Shown here one piece after another: positions 1 to 7,377 of a DNA stretch of 14,069 nt; the first letter of the stretch is position 1, and the number at the start of each line of letters is the position of its first letter. Location of the stretch: the NCBI GenBank assembly GCA_910583985.1, contig CAJTYA010000021.1:30896-44964 (forward strand). Reading direction: 5' to 3'. The stretch is from an uncultured Alistipes sp. (GTDB lineage Bacteria; Bacteroidota; Bacteroidia; Bacteroidales; Rikenellaceae). A program made the translations under genes and the position numbers. The notes under the pieces were generated by a model. That model saw only the letters and a program-made list of their open reading frames with translations, was not told where the DNA came from and did no database searches.

Positions 1-928
1 CGAAAGAGACGGCGCTCTGCGAGACCGGGTACTTCTTTTTCGAAAACACCGGCCCGTCGGAGCGGTCCGCTCTTATTCTCTCAGGGATAGGGGGGCTTGC
101 TCGTTGGATTCGGGTACGCGTCTTTTTTGTACACGACCGTCCGCCGTTTCGGGTCGGGGCGCCGTTCGGATGTCCCGGTCGACGGGGGACGCGGGGCGAT
201 GAATTGAAGCCGGTCGGGAAAGCCGTGCGGTCGTTTCTTTTTTGGGGATCGTCCGCCGGGACGTATTCTCGTTCGGAGGAGAATGTGGTCGGCCGTATTT
301 TTATTCGGCGGAGGAGAGGGCTCGTTTTCTTCGTTTGCGCGGAACCGAGTTTCCTGCTCGGAAAATCGGGGGAACGGGGATGCGTGTCGTGTGTAAGTGC
401 GCTGCGAACTGCCGTTCGCGTGACGGGCCTCACAGGCGCCATTCGGTACCGTCCTGTCGGAGGGGGGAGTGCAGGATGGCGTTTGCCGCTCGTTTACGAC
501 CTGTCGCATTCGCTGCCGGAAAAGAGGGGAAAGATCCTTGTTTTCTGTGGTCCGGACGGAGGCGGACGCATCGGGCGGACGGCAGGTAGCGCGATGGAGT
601 CGAAGACGGTTTGCGACGACATGCGCTCGCTTTTTTTCGGGATCGTCTGCCGAAGCGGTCCGGAGCGCTCCCGTTCGGCGGAGAAGATCATCGTCCGGCC
701 GCTCGCCGGGGTCGTGTCGTTCATTGTGTGCGACCGCACCGGGGCTGGAATCGGAAGAGCGGCCGACAGTCGCTCGCTCGGCTGACAGGACTAAATGGAA
801 CGACCGGACCCGTTTCGGCATCCGTCCGCCCTTTGCTCGCCGGCTCCGGACGGCGGGGCTCCGACGGTTCTGCCGCTCGAAGCACACCTGCCGATCATCG
901 CGCGGGATGGCTCATTTTTCCTTCCTCT

Positions 929-1047
929 GTTCGTCCGTCGTTCCCGTTCACCCCCGGCACCGCACCGTCCGGATTTTGCCGGAGATTGTTTCCGTCTCTC
1001 CGTTCTGTCTTTCATCCGGAAGTCGTTTCTATACGGACCGATAGCGA
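929..1047. repeat. Direct repeat copy 1 (about 119 bp)
   Basis: This stretch begins GTTCGTCCGTCGTTCCCGTT and ends CGGACCGATAGCGA. It recurs at 1126-1239, offset by about 197 bp, with scattered substitutions and small indels. Long identical blocks are visible, for example CGGCACCGCACCGTCCGGAT. The pair looks like an old local duplication of non-coding sequence downstream of the DUF4832 gene. I see no terminal inverted repeats or coding capacity that would make it an insertion sequence. Confidence 0.85.
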
Positions 1048-1125
1048 ACAGCGTAACGGCGGCTGCTTTGCAGTTCGGGAAATACCGTTCGCTCATCCGG
1101 ATACAAGATGCTGATCCCTTTCTCA

Positions 1126-1239
1126 GTTCGTCCGTCGTTCCCGTTTGCCCCCGGCACCGCACCGTCCGGATTTTGCAGGAGGTTGCTTCCATCTTTCCGT
1201 TATGTCTTTTCATCCGGATTCTGTACGGACCGATAGCGA
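1126..1239. repeat. Direct repeat copy 2 (about 114 bp)
   Basis: This is the second copy of the repeat at 929-1047. It ends three bases before the stop codon (1243-1245) of the minus-strand DUF4832 gene. The following bases CGGCT also occur after a short insertion beyond copy 1, so the duplicated unit probably reached the gene boundary. As it would be transcribed in the 3' untranslated region of that gene, it could hold an RNA element, but I do not see a clean hairpin plus T-run. Confidence 0.85.
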
Positions 1240-1242
1240 CGG

Positions 1243-2775
1243 CTATTCCGTTACCTCGATGCGCCCCAGCCGGTAGCGGCGTTTGCCGTCGTCGCCTTCG
1301 TAGGGCAGGGCATAGACGGGCGTCCCGTCGCGCCGTCCCGCCGAGACGTACAGATCGTAAACGCCCGGACGGCAAGTCCTGAAGAACGTGCCTGTCCGGT
1401 CCTCGTAGCGCGGGGCGATGCGGAACGTCGATTCGAGTACGTGCTGCGGCGCCTCGTCGGGCGGGCCGACGTGCAGGTCTTTCAGGTCGAAGTCGTCGGC
1501 GACGAGCACCGATACGATTCCTCCCTTGTCGTCCTTGAGCGTGAAGCAGGGATGGCCGCCCACGTAGCACGGCGCCACGCCGGCATTGCTCCACACGCTG
1601 CGGATAACGAAGCTCTCGCCCCGGTTCACGCTGCGGGGCCAAAGGGCCGAGTCCATCCGCAGCCGGTATCCCATCCGGCGGTTGATGCGTTCGATCGTCG
1701 GGCGGTTTTCTTCGAGCAGCACGCGCGGCTCCCAGTGGATCGACATGAACGAGGCGTGATAATCCTCGACCGCCTTTTCGAGCAGTTCTCCGCTCCACGC
1801 GCCCCGGTCTTTCGATCCTCCGTAGTGTTCGTGTTCGAGGATCACGGGCAGCGCGGGCCAGAAAAGCTGCGCCATCCCGCTGTGGTACCACGAGCGGGGC
1901 GGCGGCTGCACCAGTATGCTGTCGTCGCGGATCGTGACGCCCTGCGAGAAGGCGTAGTCGGTAATCGGGAAGCGGTCGCCGGGGCGGTCGTGACCGGCGA
2001 AATCGTCCGATATGCACAGTTGCGTGTGCCCGAAATGCTTGCAGTACAGATCGATGATCCTCTTCTGCGTCTCGATTCCCCATTCGCGGCCGTGTTCGGG
2101 TGTGGACATGATCGTGTGCCCTTCGCCCCACATGCCGAAGTGGCCCACGTCGACGAAAGCCACGTGCGGATTGCGGTCGTAGCGTTCGGCCATCGCCCGG
2201 AGGAAGTTTCCCGTCTTTTCGAGAAACACGGGGTCGTCGTACTCCGGTTCCATGAACTTCCCGTTCACGTCGTACCCGCGGGCTCCCGCGTCGAAAACCC
2301 ATTCCGGCGTGGCATGATACAGCCAGCTTTCGGTGGCCGTGACCCGGAAAGCCACCTGACATCCCCGGTCGATCCATCGTTGCGCGGGCGTGTCGAGCAG
2401 TTCCCAAACAAAACGTCCCTCTTCGGGTTCGAGGAACGCCCACGGCACGCGAAGATAGACAGCTCCCAGACCCGGAAAGTCCTCCACCGTGTCGGAGGGC
2501 TCCAGTCCGGAGCCGTAGTTGGCCAGTATGTTGGAGTAGAAGTGCATCGTCCATCCCATGCCGGGATTGAGCATCGCCCGGCCGTGGTCGCGGGGTTCGA
2601 TCCAGTACCGGTCCGTTCCTTCCGGCTGCGCTTCGCCTGCCGCTGCGGGGACGTCGCCGGATTCTGCGTTCATGGACGTCGTGGCCGCGACGAGCCGGGG
2701 ACAGGCTCCCGCCGCCAGCCCGGCGGAGAGAATGCCCGCCCGGCGCAAAAAGGTTCTTCGGTCTATTTTTTTCAT
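1243..2775 (-). CDS. Tat-exported glycosidase-like protein with DUF4832 C-terminal domain
   Basis: The 510-residue protein starts with a twin-arginine signal (R6-R7 in DRRTFLRRAG, then a short Ala/Leu/Gly-rich stretch to about residue 31). C25 follows AGA, so a lipoprotein variant is possible but weak. The mature part opens with NPGMGW (residues 70-75), typical of DUF4874/DUF4832 proteins, and continues as a TIM-barrel-like body resembling glycoside hydrolases of the GH42/GH-A type. Candidate catalytic glutamates are E218 in GMWGEGH and E314 or E316 in VILEHEH. From about 365 to 510 (NRRMGYRL, then WSNAGVAPCYVGGHP) it matches a DUF4832 beta-sandwich. Its role is inferred to be hydrolysis or binding of a glycan outside the cytoplasm; the substrate is unknown. 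It is transcribed alone, divergently from the DUF3575 gene about 720 bp away. A degenerate TATCTTCG box on the minus strand (2801-2808) is only a weak promoter candidate. The family call is fairly firm; enzymatic activity is not established. Confidence 0.85.
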   Translation of the reverse strand: MKKIDRRTFLRRAGILSAGLAAGACPRLVAATTSMNAESGDVPAAAGEAQPEGTDRYWIEPRDHGRAMLNPGMGWTMHFYSNILANYGSGLEPSDTVEDFPGLGAVYLRVPWAFLEPEEGRFVWELLDTPAQRWIDRGCQVAFRVTATESWLYHATPEWVFDAGARGYDVNGKFMEPEYDDPVFLEKTGNFLRAMAERYDRNPHVAFVDVGHFGMWGEGHTIMSTPEHGREWGIETQKRIIDLYCKHFGHTQLCISDDFAGHDRPGDRFPITDYAFSQGVTIRDDSILVQPPPRSWYHSGMAQLFWPALPVILEHEHYGGSKDRGAWSGELLEKAVEDYHASFMSIHWEPRVLLEENRPTIERINRRMGYRLRMDSALWPRSVNRGESFVIRSVWSNAGVAPCYVGGHPCFTLKDDKGGIVSVLVADDFDLKDLHVGPPDEAPQHVLESTFRIAPRYEDRTGTFFRTCRPGVYDLYVSAGRRDGTPVYALPYEGDDGKRRYRLGRIEVTE

Positions 2776-3375
2776 CGGTTCTCGTATGGGTCGTTTCCTA
2801 CGAAGATACGAAAACGGTAGGAATCCGCAAGGGGTGCGGTGCCTCTCTGTCCGTTTTCGGGACCGGGGGCCTGACCGTTCGCAGGCGGCTCGTCCGACGG
2901 AAAAAGTACGCGGGCACTTGCCGCCGGGGCCGTGGAGACGTTCGGTCCGTCGTCGTGCGCGAGGCGAGGCGGTCTGTCCGCGCTTTCGTGCCGTCGTGTT
3001 TTTCGATCACGCCCGCGCGGCCGTGAAATTCGCAAGAATTTTTCGGGGCGCGACGGGCGATGCGGCGGAAACGATCCTCCGGGGCATGCCGTCGCCTTTC
3101 CCGTTCGCCGGTCCGTTCGCTGCCGGGGCACCTTTCGCCGGCTTCGTGCCGTGCGTTCGGCAGAGGTGCCGCCGGGCTGTTTTCCGGAAGTGCAGGGCGC
3201 TTGTCGCAGGATATTTCCCGGTCGTGTTCCGTTCGGCGGAGGAATCTGTCTCCGGTACGGCGACTCGTTTCCGGAGGAAAGGCGGCGGTTCGTGCGGCAA
3301 TGCGTCCCTGCATCGGGTGTTTCGGGACGCGGAATGGCCTTCCGATTCCTGTTCCGGCACGTTCGGGGGGGGGCT

Positions 3376-3416
3376 TTCGGCCGAATTTGCCATCGTGCGG
3401 CGGCTTATCGGCCGAA
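3376..3416. promoter_or_regulatory. Twin palindromes upstream of DUF3575 promoter (possible operator)
   Basis: TTCGGCCGAA, a perfect 10-bp palindrome, lies at 3376-3385. TCGGCCGAA recurs at 3408-3416, 31 bp downstream, which is about three helical turns. The second copy ends six bases before the TACTTTTG box at 3423-3430. Spacing on one DNA face and position beside the promoter suggest a repressor or activator site, but no regulator gene lies nearby and the words are GC-rich enough to arise by chance. Confidence 0.35.
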
Positions 3417-3422
3417 CTTTAT

Positions 3423-3430
3423 TACTTTTG
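3423..3430 (+). promoter_or_regulatory. Bacteroidetes -7 box for the DUF3575 gene
   Basis: TACTTTTG matches the Bacteroidetes -7 consensus TAnnTTTG exactly and lies 64 bp before the start codon at 3495. The nearest upstream TTTG (3386-3389) is 33 bp away, too far for the usual 19-21 bp spacing. The -33 element is therefore missing or degenerate, which would fit activator-dependent expression. Confidence 0.5.
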
Positions 3431-3494
3431 CAGGGAAACGGCCTCCGGTCTCGGCTTCCCGAAGGGAGCGGCCGGAGCCATCGACGCGAAGAAA

Positions 3495-4127
3495 ATGAAA
3501 CGGTTCGGAACGCTTGTTTGCTGGGCGGTCGTCGGCCTGTCCGCTTGCGGAACGGCCGCACGGGCGCAAACCTATGTCAAGTTGAATGCGCTGTACGCTT
3601 TGGCGGGCATCGTCAATCCTGCGGTCGAGTTCCGTCTTTCGTCCCGATCCACCTTCCAGAGCGAAATCGTCTATTCGCCTTGGCAGAGCATCCGCGATCA
3701 CGGGGTTTCGAAACCGATGCACTTCGGGATTCTGATGAACGAATACCGCCGCTATTTCAAGGAGCACAACCGGGGATGGTACCTCGGAGCCAACATGGGC
3801 ATGATGGCGTTCAAGATGTCGAAGCCCGAAATCCAGGGCGGCCGCCTGCGTCTCGAAGACCGGTACAGCAAAGGGTACGGTCTGATGATCGGTCTGTGCG
3901 GCGGGTACGAGCATATTTTCAGGGAACGGTGGATTCTCGACGTCTATCTGGGTTGGGCCTATATGGCCAGTTGGTACAACGGCTATGCGCTCGACGGCAC
4001 GATCGACATGTATCCCCATCGCCCCGTACCGCCCGCTACGCCCGATCCGTTCAACGGCTCGGCCGAGTGGTATCCCAACAAGGTCGGTCTCTCGATCGGC
4101 TTGCTTATTTTCAAGGGAAAAAACTGA
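3495..4127 (+). CDS. DUF3575 family outer-membrane beta-barrel-like protein
   Basis: This is a 210-residue exported protein. The start at ATG 3495 is chosen because it gives a proper signal peptide (MKR, hydrophobic core, cleavage after ARA at about residue 24). LSAC at residues 15-18 could instead serve as a lipobox. The mature part alternates hydrophobic and aromatic residues in short strands: YVKLNALYALAGIVNPAVEF, then a Trp/Tyr-rich middle, GLMIGLCGGYEHIF, a strand ending WAYMASWYNGYA, and a last strand GLSIGLLIFKGKN. This is the pattern of DUF3575, a Bacteroidetes family of small outer-membrane barrels of about this length. No biochemical function is known for the family. The gene stands alone and converges with the GH78 gene, with which it shares the terminator at 4397-4435. 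It has its own promoter box at 3423. The domain call is moderately sure. Confidence 0.8.
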   Translation: MKRFGTLVCWAVVGLSACGTAARAQTYVKLNALYALAGIVNPAVEFRLSSRSTFQSEIVYSPWQSIRDHGVSKPMHFGILMNEYRRYFKEHNRGWYLGANMGMMAFKMSKPEIQGGRLRLEDRYSKGYGLMIGLCGGYEHIFRERWILDVYLGWAYMASWYNGYALDGTIDMYPHRPVPPATPDPFNGSAEWYPNKVGLSIGLLIFKGKN

Positions 4128-4593
4128 CCGGCCGGTCGCACTCGCCGCCCGATCTCCGCGGCCGGGTCCGGGTTCGTCGGACGGTCGCCGGGGGCGGCCG
4201 CATCGCTCCTGCATCGCGCGGTCCCGGAAGGGAAGCGGAGTGCGGATGGATCGTGAGCCTGTTTTTTGTAAACCGTACTTCTGGCTTGGCTTCGCCCCGG
4301 CTGCCGACGACGGAGAGGGCAGGGGAAAGAAGAATCCGCCCGGAAATCCCGTGTAGCTCCGTAACCGCCCGGAAATCGTGCGTCGGACAATCATGCAACG
4401 AAAAACCGTCCGGAATCCCCGGACGGTTTTTCGTTTGACGGACCGCCTGCAGTCCCGGTATGCGCTGCTGCCGGTCGTTCCGATACGTCCGGCAGCAGTC
4501 GCGATACTTATCGGCCGGCTGTTCCGGTGCGTGGCGACGGTGGACAAACGGCGCGACGAACGGAGAAATGTCCGCCGCGGAGGGCTGCTGCCC
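4128..4593. other. Convergent spacer with terminator
   Basis: The space between the DUF3575 gene and the rhamnosidase, which converge here, is 466 bp long. Apart from the strong hairpin at 4397-4435 I see no gene or repeat. Open frames in this stretch are short or are antisense shadows of the rhamnosidase. Confidence 0.65.
4397..4435. terminator. Perfect bidirectional terminator hairpin
   Basis: AACGAAAAACCGTCCGG (4397-4413) and its exact reverse complement (4419-4435) form a 17-bp stem with a 5-nt loop. The GC-rich core CCGTCCGG is flanked by A5 on one arm and T5 on the other, so both strands end in a U-run. It lies between converging genes, 270 bp after the DUF3575 stop and about 160 bp after the rhamnosidase stop, and can serve both. 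Confidence 0.92.
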
Positions 4594-7296
4594 TTACTTT
4601 TTCCACTCGCTGCGGAAACGGTAGTCGCCCGATCCCACTTCGTAGACGGCCCAGTCGCCGTCCTGTCCGAGCGAACGGATTGTTTCCGACTTTCCGATCC
4701 TCCGGCCGCTTTCGGTCACGCTGCCCGGCCGGGTCGAGGGCACGTATACGGTGGCGACGCTGCCCGCCGGTATCGAGACGTCGAGGGCGAGGCTTCCCTT
4801 TTCCTTGCGCCACGCGCTGCGGATCGGGCCTTTGATCGAGCGGAATTCTCCTTCGGCGAACCTCAGGTCGCCGACGATGTAGGGTCGGATCGCGAATCGT
4901 TCGAATCCGGGATGGGCGACGTCGGGAACGATGCCCAAGAGGTACTTGTAGAACCACGAGTCGACCGATCCCATCATCGGATGGTTGTGCGAGTTCATCG
5001 CGTCTCCCGTCGCGTATTCCCATCGCTCCCACAGCGTCGTGGCTCCGTTTTCGAGCATGTAGCCCCAGCTCGGATAGGTCTTTTGCGTCGCTATCCTGTA
5101 AGCAGTTTCCGCGTGACCGTAGCGGGTGAGCATTTCCATCAGGTATTTCGTGCAGAGGTTGCCCGTGGTCAGGTGGTAGTCGTGCGCGGCCACGTCGTCG
5201 GCGAGGTTTCCCACGACGCGGTCGATCCTATCCTCGCCGACCAGACCGAGAAAGAGCGCGAACGAGTTGGCCGCTTGGTTGTTGGCGGCATATCCTCCCG
5301 TCTCTTCGTTCCAATATGCGCGGTCGAAGGCTTCGGCCGTGCGTTCGGCCAGCTCGCGATAACGCGCGCGGTCTTCGTCCCGGCCCGTCAGGGCGGCCAT
5401 CTCGGAGAGGATCGAGGCGCAATAGTACAGATAGCCGGTGGACATCATCCGTCCCGGCGTGTCCCGCGAGACGGCCGAGGTCGGATCGACGGCGAAGGCG
5501 GTCGGGGGCGACCAGTCGCCGTAGTAGCTGTAATCGACGATGCCGTCCTCGGTGCGCGAGGCGAGGTAGTCCACCCATGCCTTCATGCCGTCGTAGTGTG
5601 CTTCGATCACGCTGGCGTTGCCGTAAAATTCGTAGGTTTTCCATGCCAGCAGCAGGTAGCTGGCCGAAACGGGATCGGCCGGCCGGGCCCCGAACCGGTA
5701 GGGCGCCACGCAGGTGATCGTACCCGCTTCGTCCTGCGTGTCCGATACGTCGGCGATGAATTTGGGATAGAAGCGCGACAGGTCGAAGTTGTAGAGCGCC
5801 TGCTCGATGCGCACCGTCATGTCGTTGAGCCACCCCATGCGCTCGTCGCGCTGCGGGCAGTCGGTCGGGACGCTGTGCAGGTTGCTCGCTTCGGTGGCCT
5901 TGACCATCTCGTGGATGCGGTTCAGCAGCTCGTCGCTGCAACGGAACGAACCGGTCTCGGCCACGGCGTTGCGGACGATGCGTACCCGGATGTCGCCCTC
6001 GGCGGGCGCTTCGGGCAGCCCCTCGACCTGAATGTAGCGGAAGCCGTGGTAGGTGAACTTCGGTTCCCACGTTTCGACGCCCTCGCCCTTGCAGATGTAG
6101 GTGTCGGTCGCTTTGGCATTGCGCAGATTCTCTTGGTTGACCAGTCCGTTCTCGTAGAGCGATTCGGCGAATTTCATCGTGACGGTCCGTCCGCTCTCGC
6201 CCCGGACGCGCAGCGCGGCCCATCCGGCGAGGTTCTGCTTCGTGTCGAAGACGTACACGCCCGGCGCGGGTTCGCCGAGCAGTTGCGGGACGAGCGAGTC
6301 CACCACCTCGATCGCTTCCATCTTCTGGGCGGTCATCTTTCCGCCCGGCGCGTCCGCGATGTGGGCCAGACTCCACTCCTTGTTCATCAGTCCGGAGGGG
6401 ACGTAGGGCGCCCGGAGGTCGGGCACGTCCAGCCGGGCGTCGTACAGCTCGCCGTCGAAAATCGTCGAGTGAACGGTGGGGCCCGTCGTCACGGCCCGCA
6501 TGTGTCCGGCCGTCAGGATCGTCTGCTGCCCGTCGGGATGCGTGATTTCCAATTGCATGCGGAGCTTGGGCATGCCGTACCAGCCCGGCGCGACGGCCAC
6601 GAGCAGCACGTTTTCCGTGGCCAGATATTCCTTGACGTCGTAGGTCGAATAATAGACGCGCCGGTTGTAGGTGCTTTGCGCCGGGTCGAGCACGTGATTT
6701 CCCACCTTGCGGCCGTTGATCGACATTTCGTAGAAGCCTAACCCCGCGATGTACAGCCGGGCCTTGGCCACCGGACGGGCATCGACGTGCGTCGCCTTGA
6801 AATAGAGAACGCGGCCGGGGCTGCCGGGCGCATAGGCGATCCAGTCCGAGAGCCAGTCGCTTTCGTCCATCAATCCCGTTTCGAAGCAGGCGGCGTCCGA
6901 CCATTCGGTCTGCCGTCCGTCGGCGCACCGCACTTGCACTTTCCAGAAATACGGCGTGCGGCTTTCGAGCGCGGGGCCTTCGTATCGGATGCCCGACGAG
7001 CGGGACGAGGGCTGGAAGCCGCTGTCCCAGATGCCTTTGTCCTGAGCCAGATCGTCTTCCGACGTGGCGACGACGATCCGGTAAGCCGACTGGAGCACGC
7101 CCCGTCCGTCGGCCTCCATCCGCCAGCTCAGTTGGGGCGAGCGGACGTCTAAGCCGATCGGGTCGGTGGCGTATTCGCATTTGAGATCGATGATTTTCGG
7201 GCTGCCCGCTCCGTCCGCATCGACGGATGCAGCACGGGCGCGGAGCGTGAGGGCTACCGCCGCACAGGACAGCAAAACAATGAGTATACGGTTCAT
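4594..7296 (-). CDS. GH78 alpha-L-rhamnosidase, exported
   Basis: This 900-residue enzyme is predicted to release terminal alpha-L-rhamnose from plant or pectic glycans and glycosides in the periplasm or at the cell surface. The N-terminus is a signal peptide (MNRILIVLLSCAAVALTL, likely cut near ARA, residues 20-22; LLSC at 8-11 could be a lipobox). Domains in order: a fibronectin-like N-domain (about 36-140, with SPQLSWRM), a rhamnosidase N/CBM67-like sandwich (about 165-335), a second sandwich (about 345-440), the (alpha/alpha)6 catalytic barrel (about 445-800) and a C-terminal beta domain. The GH78 signature DCPQRDERMGW is complete at 479-489, with E485 as the expected general acid. GATTLWERW (751-759) supplies E757, the expected base. 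Full length, with nothing missing. It lies 81 bp downstream of the SGNH esterase on the same strand and is probably co-transcribed with it; I see no promoter in the gap. The family is very sure; the natural substrate is not readable. Confidence 0.96.
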   Translation of the reverse strand: MNRILIVLLSCAAVALTLRARAASVDADGAGSPKIIDLKCEYATDPIGLDVRSPQLSWRMEADGRGVLQSAYRIVVATSEDDLAQDKGIWDSGFQPSSRSSGIRYEGPALESRTPYFWKVQVRCADGRQTEWSDAACFETGLMDESDWLSDWIAYAPGSPGRVLYFKATHVDARPVAKARLYIAGLGFYEMSINGRKVGNHVLDPAQSTYNRRVYYSTYDVKEYLATENVLLVAVAPGWYGMPKLRMQLEITHPDGQQTILTAGHMRAVTTGPTVHSTIFDGELYDARLDVPDLRAPYVPSGLMNKEWSLAHIADAPGGKMTAQKMEAIEVVDSLVPQLLGEPAPGVYVFDTKQNLAGWAALRVRGESGRTVTMKFAESLYENGLVNQENLRNAKATDTYICKGEGVETWEPKFTYHGFRYIQVEGLPEAPAEGDIRVRIVRNAVAETGSFRCSDELLNRIHEMVKATEASNLHSVPTDCPQRDERMGWLNDMTVRIEQALYNFDLSRFYPKFIADVSDTQDEAGTITCVAPYRFGARPADPVSASYLLLAWKTYEFYGNASVIEAHYDGMKAWVDYLASRTEDGIVDYSYYGDWSPPTAFAVDPTSAVSRDTPGRMMSTGYLYYCASILSEMAALTGRDEDRARYRELAERTAEAFDRAYWNEETGGYAANNQAANSFALFLGLVGEDRIDRVVGNLADDVAAHDYHLTTGNLCTKYLMEMLTRYGHAETAYRIATQKTYPSWGYMLENGATTLWERWEYATGDAMNSHNHPMMGSVDSWFYKYLLGIVPDVAHPGFERFAIRPYIVGDLRFAEGEFRSIKGPIRSAWRKEKGSLALDVSIPAGSVATVYVPSTRPGSVTESGRRIGKSETIRSLGQDGDWAVYEVGSGDYRFRSEWKK

Positions 7297-7377
7297 AGGT
7301 CGTTCGGGTTCGTTGTGTCCGTCGTTCGGAGCGGTCCCGCTTCGGTCCGTCGGCGGGGCCGCCCGCTCCGGGAAGGA

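Larger units (their letters stand above)
1..1242. other. Long GC-rich spacer, no supported gene
   Basis: I see no convincing gene here. Both strands have long open frames, as expected for GC-rich non-coding DNA. None has a signal peptide, a recognisable motif or a protein-like composition: the translations are dominated by Arg, Gly, Ser and Pro. One plus-strand frame is open from the window edge to 785, so a gene tail entering from the left cannot be fully excluded for the first few dozen bases. The stretch contains a diverged repeat (about 196-285 and 591-686) and a much better conserved direct repeat (929-1047 and 1126-1239). The second copy ends almost at the stop codon of the gene at 1243-2775, so it would lie in that gene's 3' untranslated region. 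Confidence 0.6.
2776..3494. other. Divergent GC-rich spacer without a gene
   Basis: This spacer of about 720 bp separates two divergent genes. Open frames on both strands give Arg/Pro/Ser-rich translations with no motif, and I do not accept any as a gene. The plus-strand frame that reads into the DUF3575 gene is open upstream of 3495, but the signal peptide fixes the start at 3495. Close to that gene the spacer contains a run of nine Gs (3365-3373), two copies of TCGGCCGAA and a TAnnTTTG promoter box. The remainder shows nothing I can assign. Confidence 0.6.

Noticed and set aside
3..785. Plus-strand frame open from the window edge to 785, possibly a gene tail
   Set aside because: The opposite strand is equally open (81-887). 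The translation lacks motifs and contains degenerate repeats, so I take it as non-coding, although the first few dozen bases could be coding.
791..2554. 587-codon minus-strand frame over the DUF4832 gene
   Set aside because: Same strand, other frame; the DUF4832 frame has the Tat signal and family motifs, this one has only Arg-rich low-complexity sequence.
3060..3494. N-terminal extension of the DUF3575 gene
   Set aside because: The upstream residues are Arg/Ser-rich and would bury the clear signal peptide that begins at 3495; the promoter box at 3423 also lies within this extension.
2558..4438. 626-codon plus-strand frame spanning the spacer and the DUF3575 gene
   Set aside because: It runs through the DUF4832 start, the empty spacer and the DUF3575 gene in the wrong frame; composition is Arg/Ser-rich and no motif is seen.
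4378..6741. 787-codon plus-strand open frame
   Set aside because: Antisense to the GH78 gene, Val/Arg/Gly/His-rich and without any domain signature; the GH78 frame has complete catalytic motifs.
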